From Cellvibrionaceae bacterium (GTDB taxonomy: Bacteria > Pseudomonadota > Gammaproteobacteria > Pseudomonadales > Cellvibrionaceae), in assembly GCA_021151695.1 (NCBI GenBank), contig JAGKWU010000010.1, forward strand, positions 124,001 through 188,000: a DNA stretch of 64,000 bases, written 5' to 3'. Below the pieces are notes generated by a model. That model did no database searches, was not told where the DNA came from, and saw only the letters and a program-made list of their open reading frames with translations. Of this stretch, positions 63,775-64,000 are shown piece by piece. The stretch's first letter is position 1, and every line of letters starts with the position of its first letter. The position numbers were made by a program, and so were the translations under genes.

Positions 63775-64000
63775 TTATTTATTATGTAAGCCTTTACCTG
63801 TCGCGGCCCAGTAGATGCCACCGTACACATGTTCTAAAAATAAAGGATCACTATAATCTGCTGCCATATGGCCCAAGGCTGTGTAAAAAGCGCGACCACC
63901 GTCGTAGTTGTGGTACCAGGCGATGGGGTGGAACTTGCCCATGCCAGCGCCTTTCTTGGTGCCCCAATCGGTGACAGGGTCATAAGTTTTTTCATCTACC
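63775..64000 (-). CDS. ThuA-domain protein, C-terminal end (5' end outside window)
   Basis: The minus strand is open from 64000 to a TAA at 63775-63777 and reads VDEKTYDPVTDWGTKKGAG, then HPIAWYHNYDGGRAFYTALG, FLEHVYGGIYWAATGKG. This is the C-terminus of ThuA-like (trehalose-utilisation type) proteins, a class I glutamine-amidotransferase-like fold often found in secreted sugar-degrading or sugar-acting systems. Only 75 codons are visible. Confidence 0.9.
   Translation of the reverse strand, partial: VDEKTYDPVTDWGTKKGAGMGKFHPIAWYHNYDGGRAFYTALGHMAADYSDPLFLEHVYGGIYWAATGKGLHNK

Overview
This window looks like a chromosomal segment of a free-living, polysaccharide-degrading gammaproteobacterium, most probably Cellvibrio or a close relative. 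The signs are poly-serine linkers in five secreted or surface proteins (pectate lyase, a lipoprotein, two di-heme proteins and a giant GH2 enzyme), two very different TonB-dependent receptors with accessory genes, many carbohydrate-binding modules, and a housekeeping core (tsaE, gcvTH, mutY-yggX, tRNA-Phe) of gammaproteobacterial type. No rRNA, CRISPR array, transposase, integrase or phage gene was seen.

Layout. 1-8.4 kb is mostly housekeeping: the end of tsaE, a Fic protein preceded by 17-bp tandem repeats, a small heme-binding-like protein, a tautomerase, gcvT-gcvH, an AsmA protein overlapping mutY, yggX and tRNA-Phe. 8.8-12.4 kb is an AT-richer signalling patch: an AraC-type DNA-binding domain, a multi-TM histidine kinase, a response regulator convergent with it at zero spacing, and a hot-dog thioesterase. 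13-17.6 kb has a secreted pectate lyase, a copper-storage protein and small regulators. 17.7-24.1 kb is a TonB receptor / SapC / cupin (JmjC-like) / tryptophan-halogenase-like operon. 25.6-31 kb is a second TonB system that senses its own ligand: receptor with STN domain, FecI-type sigma, FecR and a surface lipoprotein with two jelly-roll repeats. 31.3-35.8 kb has a decayed SnoaL/NTF2-like gene next to a fused nitrate reductase-flavoprotein. 36.4-49.1 kb is the most striking part: two secreted di-heme (DHOR/MauG-like) cytochromes carrying carbohydrate-binding modules flank an 1867-residue GH2 enzyme with Ig-like, DUF1566-like and four CBM32-like domains. 49.5-51.1 kb is a repeat-rich stretch around an AT-rich, antitoxin-less RES-domain gene. 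51.1-53.7 kb has an SPFH/NfeD membrane pair and a PDR/VanB oxidoreductase. 54.5-60.1 kb contains a beta-propeller glycosidase-like protein, a protease-FHA pair, and a divergent DUF6249-like / ECF sigma / anti-sigma-like operon. 60.3-63.7 kb has a chemoreceptor, porin and small periplasmic binding protein in series. The window closes with the end of a ThuA-domain gene.

Working together. The receptors, lipoprotein, lyase, GH2 and CBM-cytochromes read as plant or algal polysaccharide capture and degradation, with a possible extracellular redox component. The nitrate reductase supplies assimilatory nitrogen. The many one-, two- and three-component regulators fit an organism that senses external polymers and surfaces. 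Assignments rest on motifs read by eye; no database search was run.
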